The position numbers were made by a program, and so were the translations under genes. A stretch of 51,000 bases of DNA from Adiantum capillus-veneris (lineage: Eukaryota > Streptophyta > Polypodiopsida > Polypodiales > Pteridaceae), in assembly GCA_014529385.2 (NCBI GenBank), contig CM043947.1, positions 130,538,391 to 130,589,390 of the forward strand, given 5' to 3'. The notes under the pieces are model-generated. The model saw only the letters and a list, made by a program, of their open reading frames with translations, was not told the DNA's origin and searched no databases. This document shows positions 12,601 through 24,626 of this stretch, in pieces. Numbering within the stretch: position 1 is the first letter of the stretch; every line of letters starts with the position of its first letter.

Positions 12601-12956
12601 ATGCCTATAGGGTATGCAACTACTGGTAATGAGGTTGTTGGTAAAATCCACGAAGAGCTTCACAAACTTCCCCCAACGCACCCCTTGAAAAAAAGAAGAT
12701 GTTCATGCAGAGGGAGCGTGACACAAACAAAACCATTAGGATGTTCAACCATCTAAACCGTCCTTGCAACACTGGAGACCATGAACTCACTCAAGGCTCT
12801 GAGACAATGAAAAGTGCTCTAGCAGAGTGGGAGACATGGGGCTACATTGACAACATTCGGAGAGCCGCTTTGTAGGCTGAGATTGACCATATGCTCGTGT
12901 GCAAATGTACTATCCACCTAGTGGATATCTCTGGCTCTAATGTGGTGGAAGATTGA
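12601..12956 (+). pseudogene. unrecognised coding remnant with one frameshift and one stop
   Basis: From ATG 12601 a frame reads about 32 codons to a run of seven A (12688-12694). Beyond it the next frame, through ATG 12699, reads 58 codons to TAG 12873-12875, then 26 more to TGA 12954-12956. The composition is protein-like (for example N-R-P-C-N-T-G-D-H-E-L and A-E-W-E-T-W-G-Y-I-D-N), unlike the surrounding AT-rich noncoding sequence. A one-base slip in the A run and a CAG-to-TAG change would explain the breaks, but that is inference. I do not recognise the family. It could be an exon of a decayed gene or a TE fragment. Confidence 0.35.
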
Positions 12957-12959
12957 GGT

Positions 12960-14034
12960 AATATTTTTTTTTTAATTAATATATTTGAATAGTTATGCAC
13001 TAGCAATCAATAAATTATACTTTCAACTTTGATGCCTATGCCTTATATTGTAAACAACTTATTTTTATTATATGATGCACTAAACAAAGCTTATATATTT
13101 TTGTGGGTGTATTAATTCAAACCTTTGCTTTATGTTTCAATATCTAACTTGAAAGAATTAGCGGTGAGACCTTTCTATGGGTATAAGATTAAACATTTCT
13201 TTGTTGAAGCTTATAACGAATAAAATAATTTATATCTTTTATCTCCATGATCTCTTGTGAGTCATAAGCTAAAACCATGTATTCCTTCGCATTTCACATT
13301 CCACATTTCATATTCATTCATATGATTTTCTATTTTAATCATTCCAAATATGACAATCATTTTAGAATACGAATGTTCCCAGAAAGAAAAAAGTAGTGGT
13401 CTTTGAATTGTAATGATCGATATGACTAATGTTGAGTATGCTCTTATATATAGGGGGATGTGAGATCATGTGCACAACATTATGTTATTCATTACTTTGT
13501 ATTTTATGAATTCCAAATAATGTGTGAGACACTATACCAAGTGTGAGGATGTACTATTTGAACAACCTTAGAATAATTTACTTATGAGACCATAAAAAAT
13601 GCTAGCTTGAACATTTAAAAAATGAGACCTAAGTAGATAAACACGCTATTCTTTGACTCTTTTATACCTTGGTGAGAATAATGTATATGTCAAGGTTTGG
13701 GACCATCCCCTCTCTCCGTCTGCACAATTGTCAAAATCTTAAAGTGTGCACTCTTCAATCATTAATATACTAGTTAAGTTAGTTATGCCTATTTGGGATG
13801 AGCCACCTCAAAGCTTATTTGGAGAATGCTAGAAATCGCAACCCTTTAGCGCGATTTATGCATGGCATTTTTGTGGCAGACCTTTTGTACAAAGAGCATG
13901 CTTTTTTTAGAGTCTAAACATACACATATCTTTGGTCGAGCTGCTTAATGTAAGGGGGAAAATTGCCAATTTTAGAGACACTACCTTCTTGTGATACCTA
14001 TCCATAATAATATTCATATTTTTCACTTTCATTA
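12960..14034. other. AT-rich, no gene recognised
   Basis: Strongly AT-rich with no credible open frame on either strand and no recognised repeat. Confidence 0.5.
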
Positions 14035-14473
14035 GGAAGAGGATGAGGCCTAGGAGGGCCTCTTTATTTTCTATGAGATTATGGAAGTGATTAAAATTTT
14101 GACAAATAGGTGCATGCCATGTGTGCAAGAATGGTGGGTGTATGAGAGGTGTAAGAGTGGTCAAGGATGCACTTTTCCCCCCCAAAAAGGGATGGACAAC
14201 TTTATGATTTTTGGCCTTCCATAGCTCCTACATACAATCTCCAATTTGAACGGAGATTATAGATTGGTAGTCTGCACGCCGAGATATTTCCATAGATATG
14301 TTGCATGATATGGTTTTGCCTGCTAGATTTAAATTTCATTTCGGGGGGAAACTTTGAATTCAAATAAACTAGCCATTTTTTTTGATTGAATTCAAAAACT
14401 ATCCTTTGATTGCTTTCTTAATACTAGAGGTTTGACTTCCTTAAACTGCCAATCCAAGACCCCATTCTCTTCC
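14035..14473 (-). mobile_element. Tourist-like MITE (PIF/Harbinger-type), copy 1
   Basis: This 439-bp segment matches 38232-38672 in inverted orientation across its whole length. Ends are inverted repeats beginning GGAAGAG and ending CTCTTCC. The outer about 35 bp include the CTAGGAGGGCCTCTTTATT block at one end and a diverged partner at the other. Flanks are TTA and TAA, and a 3-bp TWA target duplication is typical of PIF/Harbinger. No transposase is encoded, so it is non-autonomous. Confidence 0.7.
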
Positions 14474-14476
14474 TAA

Positions 14477-15276
14477 TGTTATCTTATTGTTTATTCCGTC
14501 AATTTGGATTGGAACTTAAGAGAACGGGAATAATTGCAAAGACAAAGGAAATTCCGAGCAAAAATTTGGGCATGTGGGACTCTACTCCCTTTTTGGCATA
14601 CCAAAGGCAAGGCCTTAGAGATGACTATTGTTTTTGCTTAGCGAAAAATCTAAATGTTTTACTTTTTTAGATGGAGGAGATCGCATGAGTTCATTGAGAT
14701 TGTATCTTTTAGTGCTTAGTATTATTGAAGTAGTGAGACTTTTATTTGGCCTGGTCTACTAACACACCTTCAAGATCTGTCATGGCTTAGGGTATTGTTG
14801 ATATCTTCTAGGTAAACTGGACTGCCAAATGCAACTACAAGCTTTTTGAAAGCCACGGCATAATGTACTATATATTGTGCAAATCTATGTGAGTTTTCTA
14901 CATAATTCAAGAAATTGATGGGGAAGGTAACCATATCCATCTAGAGAAAGGCTATATTGGTGATGAGCATGTCTTTAGTATTTACCCTTCTTTTAGTAGA
15001 ATGTTGTTTCCTATCCATGTAGGTGTTGTTGCACAATGTTCATACCAAAAAGTAAGGATGAATGCCTAATAAGCCAATTTGAAAGTAGGAATCTAAAACA
15101 TATTGATGGTTGTACTCGCACTTGTTTTTCCTTGAGTTTGGAAAGGGACCTCAAAGTAATGATACACACATAGACTCTTGCAAATAAAAACTTTACTGAG
15201 TTGAAGAACTGCTTACGTACATAAACACACACATATAAATATAAATATATTCTTAAATCGACAATGTAAAGAAATA
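14477..15276. other. no gene recognised
   Basis: The only longer frame (14476-14670, about 64 codons) has no recognisable motif. Confidence 0.45.
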
Positions 15277-15548
15277 TTGACAAGCTATCAAAATTTCGGC
15301 AGCATAACGGCGTAAAAATGCAAACAAAAAAAATCCACATTCCATACTTGCTTCCGTGAAAGCTTGCCTAACTTTCATTTAGCTTTGTATACATGAAAAC
15401 ATGATTACGTTTCCGAACATGATAAAAAAGCATGATTATATTGACAAGCAATCAAAATTTTGGCAACATAATGGCGTGAAAATTCAAACAAAAAAAATCC
15501 GCATTCCATACTTGCTTCCGTGAAAGCTTGCCTAACTTTCGTTTAGCT
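15277..15548. repeat. direct duplication, ~105 bp, period 164
   Basis: The block from TTGACAAGC through GAAAGCTTGCCTAACTTTC to TTTAGCT occurs at 15277-15382 and again at 15441-15548 with a handful of substitutions. It looks like a local tandem duplication and is not coding. Confidence 0.85.
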
Positions 15549-15763
15549 CTCAACTAACTTCTGTCTAGCATAATAAACATGAAATCATGATTACATTGAT
15601 AAGGATGGTCAACACCAACAACATGTCTTCAATCATACCAAAAAAGTGGCACCCAAACACCATAGTCACACGTCCTCCCATACAAATCATAGACTAGAAA
15701 ACACCATAGACATACCAGTGTAGATGTCAATCAAGGGCAGTGTGATCCAGGCTGATATTGTTG

Positions 15764-16217
15764 TCAGTCAGTCTCCTCGTCGCTATCTGCATCAACTGCT
15801 GGAATAACACTTACACATGGAGCCTTGAAGCATGAAAGATGCTGCTGAAAGACCCGTGGATCACTATCTATGCAGAGGTAGTATCTAGAGAACTCAGCAC
15901 AAACATAGCCCAAGCCACCACATCCAAAAATGATATCAACAATGTAGGTGTGTTCTGCAGTAAATGTCCGTACGAGCCAGCTGGAAAAAGAAAAGAAACA
16001 TGCACATTTTTACTTTACATAACATAGTCTAATAAGGCATAGTAGGAAGCATATCTTCTTACCAAAAGAAGTCAAAGGCTATGCTTGACGGCACCTCTAA
16101 GAGCGCGTCCTCCAATGTACTCTCCGTCAGCACGTTGCACCAGTATTCCAAACTTGGCATCGAAAGAGTTGTTGTCCACACTCTCTCCATCTCATCGATC
16201 GTAGATAGGACGTTGAC
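15764..16217 (-). pseudogene. methyltransferase-like protein, last two exons (partial)
   Basis: On the minus strand, exon A (16217-16063) reads 51 codons plus 2 nt. A donor G|GTAAGA sits at 16062-16061, an 82-bp intron ends in TTTTCTTTTTCCAG at 15981, and exon B (15980-15764) completes the split Cys codon and reads 71 codons to TGA. Exon B contains I-V-D-I-I-F-G-C-G-G-L-G-Y-V-C-A-E-F followed by R-Y-Y-L-C-I-D-S-D. This resembles the motif I Gly-rich loop and following acidic strand of S-adenosylmethionine-dependent methyltransferases, particularly the N6/N4 DNA MTase pattern of G-x-G-x-x-x-A then R-x-x-x-G-I-D-x-D. The C-terminus is acidic (D-A-D-S-D-E-E-T-D). A preceding acceptor at 16218 implies more upstream exons, which I could not join: the obvious upstream frame hits a TAG. 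It may be a gene or a TE-encoded protein, and the function is inferred. Confidence 0.55.
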
Positions 16218-16920
16218 CTTTATGATAAAACAATACTAGCAATAGTGTTTCCACCTACAAATTACAATTACAATGTGATCTAATTGAATAAAACAACCCT
16301 TGTGTCTTTCCCTGAGAAGGATTCAAAAATAGGAAATATTATTCCTGCCTTTGTAGTATAAGATAGCACACAAAATCCCCTCACACACCTAATTTTGGGA
16401 TTTTATTAAGTAGGCTTAATTACACTTGAAAACAAAGATTAAGCAATTGTTAGAAAGCTCATGCAAAGGGCTATTAATGAGAAAATTACTCAATCCAAAT
16501 GGAACTTGTGATGCTAAGCTAAGTTAAAAGCAAAATGCACACACACTAAATCACCCAAATATTAAAATGAAGCTATCTTGGTGTAGCTAGCTCCATTTGA
16601 AGCAAGTGAGGCCTCTATGAAAAGGCTTTGAGGAGCACTTTGCACACACACAAGTTGCATAAGAAAATGAAATATACAATGAGAGTAATGATAATGCAAG
16701 TGGGTTTGAAAAATGAGCACAAAAGCACACTAAAAAATTATGCGCACACATCCACACACACATAAACAAAATTATTAGAAGGCCGTTAATCAAAAGCTCA
16801 CTAATCAAGAAGGGTAGTGGCTCATTGGTATTTCCAAGAACATGATCAAGCTTAATTAGTGATGCTAGGTAATCAGGGAGAGGGGGAGAGAGGAATTAAT
16901 TAGGCCTAGGCGTGAACCAT
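16218..16920. other. no gene recognised; likely upstream intron of the methyltransferase-like gene and LTR-element internal sequence
   Basis: AT-rich. No upstream exon of the minus-strand gene could be assigned with confidence. Confidence 0.35.
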
Positions 16921-16934
16921 CGGCTCTGATACTA
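16921..16934 (-). promoter_or_regulatory. degenerate LTR primer-binding site (initiator tRNA-Met type)
   Basis: The reverse complement reads TAGTATCAGAGCCG, one base off the plant consensus TGGTATCAGAGCC. It is preceded by an LTR-like end CTCAACA plus AG. This implies a minus-strand LTR starting at 16937 and extending to higher coordinates. The distal LTR edge is not visible. Confidence 0.5.
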
Positions 16935-16936
16935 CT

Positions 16937-19880
16937 TGTTGAGTTAGTTATGAAATCATACTCCCTAACCACAAATGGTTAGTATTAGACTATGGAGGGT
17001 GAAGCCTTAGCTCAACCAAGGTGTTAGGGTTAGGGTTGGAGATATGGAGATTAAGGTTAGGCTATGCCAAGTGCAAGAGCATAGAGAGAGAGAGAGAGAG
17101 TATAGACACAATGATAGTGCTTAAAGTGAAAATTTTTCATTAGAGAATAGCCTCTTAAGTAGACTTAGTGCTTTAGAATCATTGCCTAGAGAGGTTGCAC
17201 CCTCTTAAGTCGGCTTAGTGCTTTACAATGGTTGGCTAGAGAGGTTGTATCCTCTTGCTATTGGACCATGCTATCACATTAGGAAAAATATGAACCCTCT
17301 AGGGGCCCTTTGGGATTAAGGTTAATTAGAGGTCAACCAATAGGAAGAGGGTGGTGGACACACTCTATACCCTCAAAAAAGTAGGGAGACAAGGTAGCCT
17401 TACACCTCTTAATGGCCTCTTACCTAATGAGAAGGTAAGGGAGGTGGCTAGGGGAAAGGGGGGGGGGACCACTTTGACCTCTTTTCTCCCACTTTTTGGC
17501 CCGGATTTAAAAATACACTAAAAATTTCAAATTTTCAAAAAACTTCAAATTTCAAGTTTTCCCTCTTTAAAAGGTCCCCTAACCTATTTCATGGTCAAAA
17601 AAGTATTTTTGACCTCCAAAAGTAAAAAACGTGCACTAAAAAATTCTAAAAAATTAAAATTTCCCAAAAAAATTCAAAACATCATTTTCCACCCTCCAAA
17701 GTCTTTCCAAACCTATTCTATAGCTAAAAAGTGATTTTCTCTCTCTACAAACCCTTTTCCAAGCTCTCCATGGCTGCAACAACCACATGAACCCCCTATA
17801 GTCCAGCATTATCTCTCTACAAGCTTTCTCCCATCTCCATTGTAGCACCAAGCAAGCTTCTCCCCCATCTCAGCTTCCCCTTGTCCACCACATAGTTCCA
17901 CACCAAGCTAGCTCCTCTCCCTTCTCTCACCTCCATTACAACATGAAACAAGATTCTACTCCTTCTACTTTCATTCACTCGCATTACATGGAAACCTCTA
18001 CTCCCGAAGGTGGAAAAAGCATCAACTCACATGACTTGCATACCACAAGAACATGAGGTGTGAATAGTGCATGGGCATTGCAAGGATTCATCTCCAACAT
18101 AAAGATAGAATGGTGAGAAAACTACCCTTGTAGCTTACACAGAGCTTAAGATCATCTCCATCTTTAAGTTTATCATGCTGGAGGGAATTAACCTCTTTAT
18201 GGATTTCAATGTTTAGGCTTCACACCTCATAACATTGGGTGGTGCTATTTTGTTGATGGCTTTGGTGCGCCATCTATAGTTTTGTAGCATGTGATTGAGT
18301 CTCACAATGTAAGTAAGTTGTGTTATCTATGGAGAGTCATCAAAGATTTTTCTTATAATTTATTCTTTGTATAGTTGTCATTAGATTATCATAATGATAT
18401 CATTTTGTACTTTATAACTTTGTGCTCACATAATTTGTTGTTTACTTACATAGTCAACTTGTTTTCAGAGGACATGAGCAAGCAACCATGTGCAGAGATG
18501 GAAATCACCCTATTTTTGTTTCGTGAGGAACCTTTCACTACCATGTTAAAAGATTTTGATAAGAATAGTAGGATTTTTGTAGAATCTTAAACCAATAGGT
18601 ACTCTTTAGGAGCTCTTAGAAAAGCCATCCCTATAGTACTACTATCTTCCCTAGTGTTATAGACACACAAACACTCGTGTATATGAATCTCTAGATGAGA
18701 AAGACAAATACTTGTAAGAGAAGACTAACAACAACAACATTGTCTCCGTTTGTAATTATTTTTATGAGGCTGGATTCCTCTATAAATGCAATATAAATAT
18801 TTCTTTTTGTTAAATGGTGTCGCACTGAGTGAGAGTATTTAATTTAGATTACTGGAGTTTCATACAGATTTGAGAAATATTGTTGATTTTTATGGATGTT
18901 CTAATTTGCCTGTAAGATGTTTGAAGCCTCAAGTCTTAATCATTTCACCATGAAGAAATTCATGCAATATTTTGATTTGAAAGATTAATCACTAATGGTT
19001 ATTCTTATTAAAGTGGATCATAACCTTTGTCAAGATGTCCTCGCTTGGGGATGTTGAATATATATCAATAGCAACATTTCAAAAGTTGAGAAAGCTAAAT
19101 TCTTGCTTTCCAAAATGTTATTGTTTCCATACTATGCCTATGCCAAGCTTGACTTAGAGAAATGACAACTTGAGATGGAGGTGTAGATATATGGGGGTGA
19201 CTTATTATTGATTCTTGTTTCATCATATATATTATAAAGCCTTTGAGTTTCCACCTTATTGAGTAGTGTTGGCAAGATTTTGATATCAAACCTTTTTAAA
19301 TATCCCTATTCATTCGCTATTGGTAGCTATTTATTTGGTATTGCTAAAGATCATACCAATAGCTATCACCTTGTGAACTTAATTGTTGAATTGCGGATTT
19401 GATTTTTACTATGTAGCTCATTTGGATAGAGAAAGTGTAAACATAAATTATAGATACATGCATTGTTAACATAGAAGATATGTATTACTCGAACCTATAT
19501 AATTGCTAATCAAGAAACCTTTGGTTGGATACTATAACAATAGGGGTCACATGTGGTTTCAAATACCAAAGAAATGGCTTAACCAAAACATTCCTAAGAA
19601 CACGAGGTGAACACAAGGAAGTAAACATTGGCTCCTTGTTTGGTTGATTTCTAGTGCTAAATGTTCTGAGTGCACAAAATTTGTGAGGCCTTTGACCTTG
19701 GGAGTTCACTAAAGTATATGTAACATAACACATGCGTTCAACAGAAGGGAATTTATATTCTTGTAAAGTTACAGAAACATGTGTAGGTAAGGCCTATAAG
19801 GGCTACTTTCAATCCATTGTGGTAAACGAACATGATATAGGAAAAATTTACATAGTGAATACTCCGGACATCAAACACTA
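16937..19880. other. probable LTR sequence then unassigned AT-rich DNA
   Basis: It begins with the presumed minus-strand LTR. A small tandem duplication of about 60 bp (CCTCTTAAGTxGGCTTAGTGCTTTA, CTAGAGAGGTTG) lies at 17149-17262 and a short (GA)n at 17085-17101. From about 17500 to 18100 the sequence is rich in A and C runs. No coding domain was recognised. Confidence 0.4.
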
Positions 19881-19884
19881 CACC

Positions 19885-20091
19885 TCTATCTCATGGCCAT
19901 ACATTAAAACAAAGCCCCTATTTGTCATTTTGAAGCCCCAGGGACCCTCAACAAGAGGGACCACAACTGCACGCAGAATGGCCATCCAGGGACAAATAGA
20001 GGCCAAGATATTTCCAAGAACAGGGGATGGACACATGGAAGTAAAAAATGGTTGATAAGCATGATACAAGGTTTAGGTATCTGCCATTTGT

Positions 20092-20146
<55 letters not shown>

Positions 20147-20247
20147 AACTGGCCATCTAAAATTTTTGGATGGCCAATTTGCGTGCCCTTGTGGCCCCTC
20201 TTGGTGAGGGTCCCTGAGGCCTTAAAATGGCAAGTACAAGCTTTTTG
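19885..20247. repeat. fold-back family copy, left part, with poly-G core
   Basis: CTATCTCATGGCCATRCATTAAA at about 19889 and the GGCCCCAGGGACCCTCAACA-like block near 19938 match the left arm of the hairpin at 21678. The 20150-20247 block matches its right arm. Between them lie about 150 bp and a 53-G homopolymer (20092-20144). The copy is interrupted after 20247 by the TTAA-flanked element and resumes at 21594. Confidence 0.65.
20092..20144 (+). repeat. poly-G tract, 53 G
   Basis: An uninterrupted homopolymer of G. The length in the assembly is likely to be imprecise because such tracts are prone to sequencing and slippage error. Confidence 0.95.
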
Positions 20248-20251
20248 TTAA

Positions 20252-21589
20252 CACTAGGTTGGTAACCTAACAGGACATAAAAGTGTCCTTTCACGGTTTT
20301 GAAAAAAACCTCCAAAACCATAGTAGATCCACTCATTTTGTAAAATCCTTTCATGAGGTTATAGTTCAAGGACTACTACACATGGAAAAAATAAGAAACT
20401 TGTAAAATTTCTCATCTTTTGGTCACACCAAGCCTCCAAAGTTGATGGACCAGTACATTTTCATCAAAACAGTCATTTTTTACGTTTTGTTGCATAAAAA
20501 TAAGATTAGGGATTTTTGTAGGACTTGAGATAAATTCCCTAGTTAACTTCAATGGGTTGGTGATCAGAACATATGATTGCTTCTCACTCGCTATTTTTTG
20601 TTTTGCCAAAACAAATAGGTACAAAAAAGTTGAATTTTTACCATTCTGCAAACCTATCATCAAAGTTTCTATAGCCATGCTCAATACAAATAATATATGC
20701 CTCTTTTCTTAGTTCCCTATTGTCCTTTAGGCTCATAAGGAGCCATGGAGCATGTCAAAAGAATAATACATCTCTTACCAAGGGGAATCTTGGGGACAAA
20801 GATGAAGTGCTAAATATAGCAAACATGAAAAAACTGGGTTCAACATTATGAGTTGTAGAATCCCATAGAAACTATTCAATATCTAGCCAAATTTGATCCT
20901 TATGACTAGATATGGTTACTACCTACAAAATGCATGTAGTTGTCACAAGAAACTAACAATATTGAAAAAGCTATACTTGATATACTAGAATGTTTCGTTT
21001 TCTTCTATAATTGAAAAAATCAACCATCGTTGTCTACTATGCAAAATAGGGAATTAGGTGCCCCAAAACTCAAGGAATATTAGCTTTATGTTACAATATG
21101 CGACATCGAAAATCAAAAATGCATTTGGATATCATGAAAGCCACCAAAAAAATCATAGAAGAGCTAAAATTGACTAAAAAATAGGATTTGACAATTTTTG
21201 TAATTTGGTCATAACTTACAACTTTAACATTTATTTCTCCCTAGAAGCATCAGGACATGTTGAGGACTACTAAAGATAGTTCTCTAGCATTATAGACCTC
21301 ACCAACATGAATTCTAGAGTGGTATAGTTGCAAAAAGTTGAAAAAAGCCAAAAACAGGACCCGTTTTTTCACACAGTTTAGGTTGTGAAATGTTGTGCAA
21401 GGACAAGGTTAAAGATGGAATTGATATTCCAAAAAAATGTCGAGTTTTTTCAGCTCATGAGACAACTTTCTAGAAAGATAGCACCTCAAAATCCATTTTG
21501 AAAATCTTGACATAATTCAAGGAAAATGGTCACTTAACAGGACATAAAAGTGTCCCAGGACATAAAAGTGTCCAATTACCAACCTAGTG
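20252..21589. mobile_element. non-autonomous TIR element with TTAA target duplication, 1338 bp
   Basis: Terminal inverted repeats CACTAGGTTGGTAA (14 bp, perfect) begin at 20252 and end at 21589. TTAA flanks both sides (20248-20251 and 21590-21593). The 16-mer GGACATAAAAGTGTCC occurs subterminally at 20273-20288, 21540-21555 and 21558-21573. Joining the flanks over one TTAA restores the context CTTTTTG-TTAA-TGCATGGC, matching the uninterrupted relative at about 21850 (TTTTTTTGATGCATGGCC), which supports true insertion. No open frame of note. Superfamily uncertain: the CACTA-like ends suggest CMC, but that superfamily makes 3-bp duplications, while TTAA is characteristic of piggyBac, whose ends differ. 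Confidence 0.7.
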
Positions 21590-21677
21590 TTAATGCATGG
21601 CATGATACAAGGTTTAGCTATTTGTCATTGGGGGGGGTAGTTTGCTATGAATACATTAAACTACCCAATTCTATCTC

Positions 21678-21874
21678 ATGGCCATGCATTAAAAAAAACC
21701 TATACTTGTCATTTTAGGGCCCCAGGGACCCTCAACATGAGGGGCCACAAGGGTGCGCAAATTGGCCATCCAAAAATTTGGATGGCCAATTTGCGCACCC
21801 TTGTGGCCCCTCATGTTGAGGGTCCCTGGGGCCCTAAAATGACAAGTACAAGAGTTTTTTTGATGCATGGCCAT
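21678..21874. repeat. near-perfect 197-bp palindrome (fold-back element)
   Basis: Arms 21678-21774 and 21777-21874 are inverted complements around a 2-nt loop (AA). The inner about 80 bp per arm are essentially perfect and there are a few mismatches in the outer A/T-rich part. Both strands therefore give nearly the same translated frame, which is an artefact of symmetry. A transcript would fold into a long hairpin. Confidence 0.92.
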
Positions 21875-21879
21875 AATTC

Positions 21880-24228
21880 AAGTGGGCAGTTTTTTTTTTT
21901 TAAAGGCTGTTTTCAAGAGCTTCTAGTGTTCAATTGGCTTCGAATCTGTCTTGGCTTGTCTCACACAAATTTGTTCATCTTGTCGCGCTCTTCGACCATC
22001 GTGTGATGCAAAAAAATCATATCCTACTCGGATTCTCCAAAAATCAACATGCAAGTTGGCAATTTCTTAAAAAATGATGTAAAACAATAGACATTTCTTA
22101 CTTTTTCCTTAATCTACGAGCTTGAACGAGCATTAAAACCATGGAATCTGAAAATACTCAAAGAGACAATGTTTTCTATTATGTTAAGGACTGTATTTCC
22201 TACATACAAAACTTTCTCAAAATCTCACCCTAACAACTTCAAAAGTGGCTTCCAAGGAGTGCCCTCGATCAAAAATTGAAACTGAATGAAAAACAATCAG
22301 AATGAACTCCTACACTGTGTACAAACTTTAAAATAACCAAAATTTCCTTAAAAAAAAGGTTATTGCTAAAAATTTGAAAATAGACTACCCTTGGACTTCC
22401 CACAACAATAGAAATCGAAGGGTTCAAGGAGAGGTCTCGTGTCACAAGTGCATGGTAGGAATCTAATCGAGGTTTATTCCGTTAAGATCTCTTATACTTT
22501 ATCATGTCTTCTCATGTACAATCTTACCAAACAAAAACAAACTTACACTTAAATGACTACAAATCTTATTTAACTTATCAAACAATCTAAAATATGGTAA
22601 ACCTAGAGTGCTCTTACACATCAACAAACAAAAAAGTCCAAATTTCTTCTCATTAACTTTGATAAACATACATCTGTGGACAACTTCCAAGGAGTAGTGC
22701 GGTCATAGTTCTTACATCCATTCCATGACATGGTATGCTCATGGGGTGACCTATCACATAAAAATATCTTTGGTAGGAGTGCCCTCATGTTAAGAAAGGG
22801 TGTGTTGCTGCTGATGAAAATTTTTTGCATTGTCCTACTAGGGATCTCTCCATGTTAGCATAATGATTTTTGGTGTAGTGGGAGCCACATTGCCACTGAG
22901 GAGAGCTTTGTGCCACCGTAAAAGCTTCATATTATGCCAGTTCCTTGAGCCATTCTTGCAAACAATGCCACTCAACTAGCATAGCAAGAGGTCACCTTGT
23001 AACAAAAACATGTATGAATTCAATATTTGCAAGCTGTATAATAAAGACACTTGTTAAGTATATGTTGTACAAATTTGCAAGTATTTCTATCTAACTGGAA
23101 ATAAAAAATCTTAAAATATACATTAGGATGAGATTACCATCCCTAATAAGCATGGATTTGAAGCACCTACCTGCAAGATGTAACAAAGAAGACTGTTTTA
23201 GAGGAAAAGTGGTGACACTTGGCCTCTCTAACTTGCAGCCTTTCACTATTTGTGCATAAAAGCAACCTTTGTGCCAAGCACTACAAAACAAGTAGAGGCA
23301 ACACCTTAGACTTCAAAGTCTATGATAAGAAGAACACAATCAAAAGTAAGAAGTATATTGTTACCTTGCATAAAGGGGTGTTTTATTCAAATATGTGATG
23401 ATATTGGCAAGATATTGAATAACCATGAACATTCATCTCACCGATGGTACCACGTTCCTGGGATGACCTTTGCTCACCCTCACGTGCGGCCTTCGGTGCA
23501 AACGTTGCGAACAAGCAAATATGTATGCATACGATTTGTGATGTCCTTGAGCACCATGGTAGCTATTGCGTGAGGAAGCAAAGGATTAAAAAAGAGAGGG
23601 GGGAGGCAGAGAGAGGAACATTGGACGAGACAAGGGGGTAGTGGGGGAGAGAGAGAGAGTGGAGAAGGAGGAGAGAAGGGGGCAGGGAGGGAGAAGGAGG
23701 AACATTGGAGGAGAGAAGGGGACAATGGGGGAGAGGGAGAGAGAGAGGATGAGGAGGAGAGAAGGGGGCAGGGAGGGAGAGGAGAGGGAGAAAGGAGAGA
23801 GGAGGAAGAGAGAACAAAGGTTTTTTTTTGGGAGGGAGTTGTTTTTTTGAAAAATTGGACTTTTAGTGCTTGTAAGTTTAAAAAAAGGTACAAAAATACT
23901 TTTTTGATATGGATATATGTTGGGGGGGAGTTTTAAGTCAAAAATAAGTAAAAATAACTTTTTTTTAAAAAAAGTCAAATTTTGGCTCTTAGTGATCCAT
24001 GTTTTTGATGATGTGGCCACACCTCTTTACTCCCTTCACTTTCAAACAGGTAGAGAGAGAAGGTGACCTCTTAGGTCACCTACATCCTACATGTGTCTAA
24101 AAAAAGGCTAGAAAAGCCTACTTAAAACTAGCTTCTTGAATGAACTTGTCCCCTTAACCCTACACACCATTAGCCTTGATTCCTAAAAATTAGGATTCCT
24201 TACAAGTCCCATGCAAGGTCCATATTTC
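21880..24228. other. no gene recognised; purine-rich low-complexity block
   Basis: Mostly AT-rich with no domain found. From about 23590 to 23820 the plus strand is dominated by GGGAGA/GAGGAG. Long Ser/Pro/Leu-rich minus-strand frames there are composition artefacts. Confidence 0.45.
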
Positions 24229-24626
24229 CTACAGACCACCGAAAGTATCATGCTAAACTAGCAAAAAGATACTATGGTTCTTTTCAAATCCTAAAACCAA
24301 TCAATGAGATGGCCTATCAACTCAAGTTTCCCAACCGTTGGCTCATTCACAATGCTTTTCATGTGAGCCTAGCTAAGCCTTACAAAGGGAAGCCACCACA
24401 AGAACCATTCATTGAGGACCCGCCCGAGATCGAAGATTAAGAAGAGGTGCTTCAACCCGTATCGATTCTTCGACATGAAGACAAGATACTAAGACATGGT
24501 AAGATTATCCGACGATATCTTATTAAGTTCAAAAATTATCATTTTGAAGATACTAGATGGATGCAAGGAACACAACTTAAGGATAGTATGAACCTTGTCA
24601 ATGCTTACAATGCTACATTAAAGTAA
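24229..24626 (+). pseudogene. integrase C-terminus plus chromodomain-like tail (gypsy), left copy
   Basis: The frame R-K-Y-H-A-K-L-A-K-R-Y-Y-G-S-F-Q-I then W-L-I-H-N-A-F-H-V-S is the conserved C-terminal segment of Ty3/gypsy integrases. It ends P-P-E-I-E-D and then TAA. The same frame continues past TAA with E-E-V-L-Q-P-V-S-I-L-R, I-R-R-Y-L-I-K-F-K-N-Y and E-D-T-R-W, the pattern of an integrase chromodomain (chromovirus), to a second TAA at 24624. The right copy carries the identical internal stop. Confidence 0.8.

Noticed and set aside
21647-22006. Open frames on both strands at the same place (119 and 61 codons)
   Set aside because: They are mirror images caused by the palindrome.
23480-24020. 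Long Ser/Pro/Leu-rich minus-strand frames
   Set aside because: They arise from the purine-rich GGGAGA block; no motif, and frames overlap in all phases.
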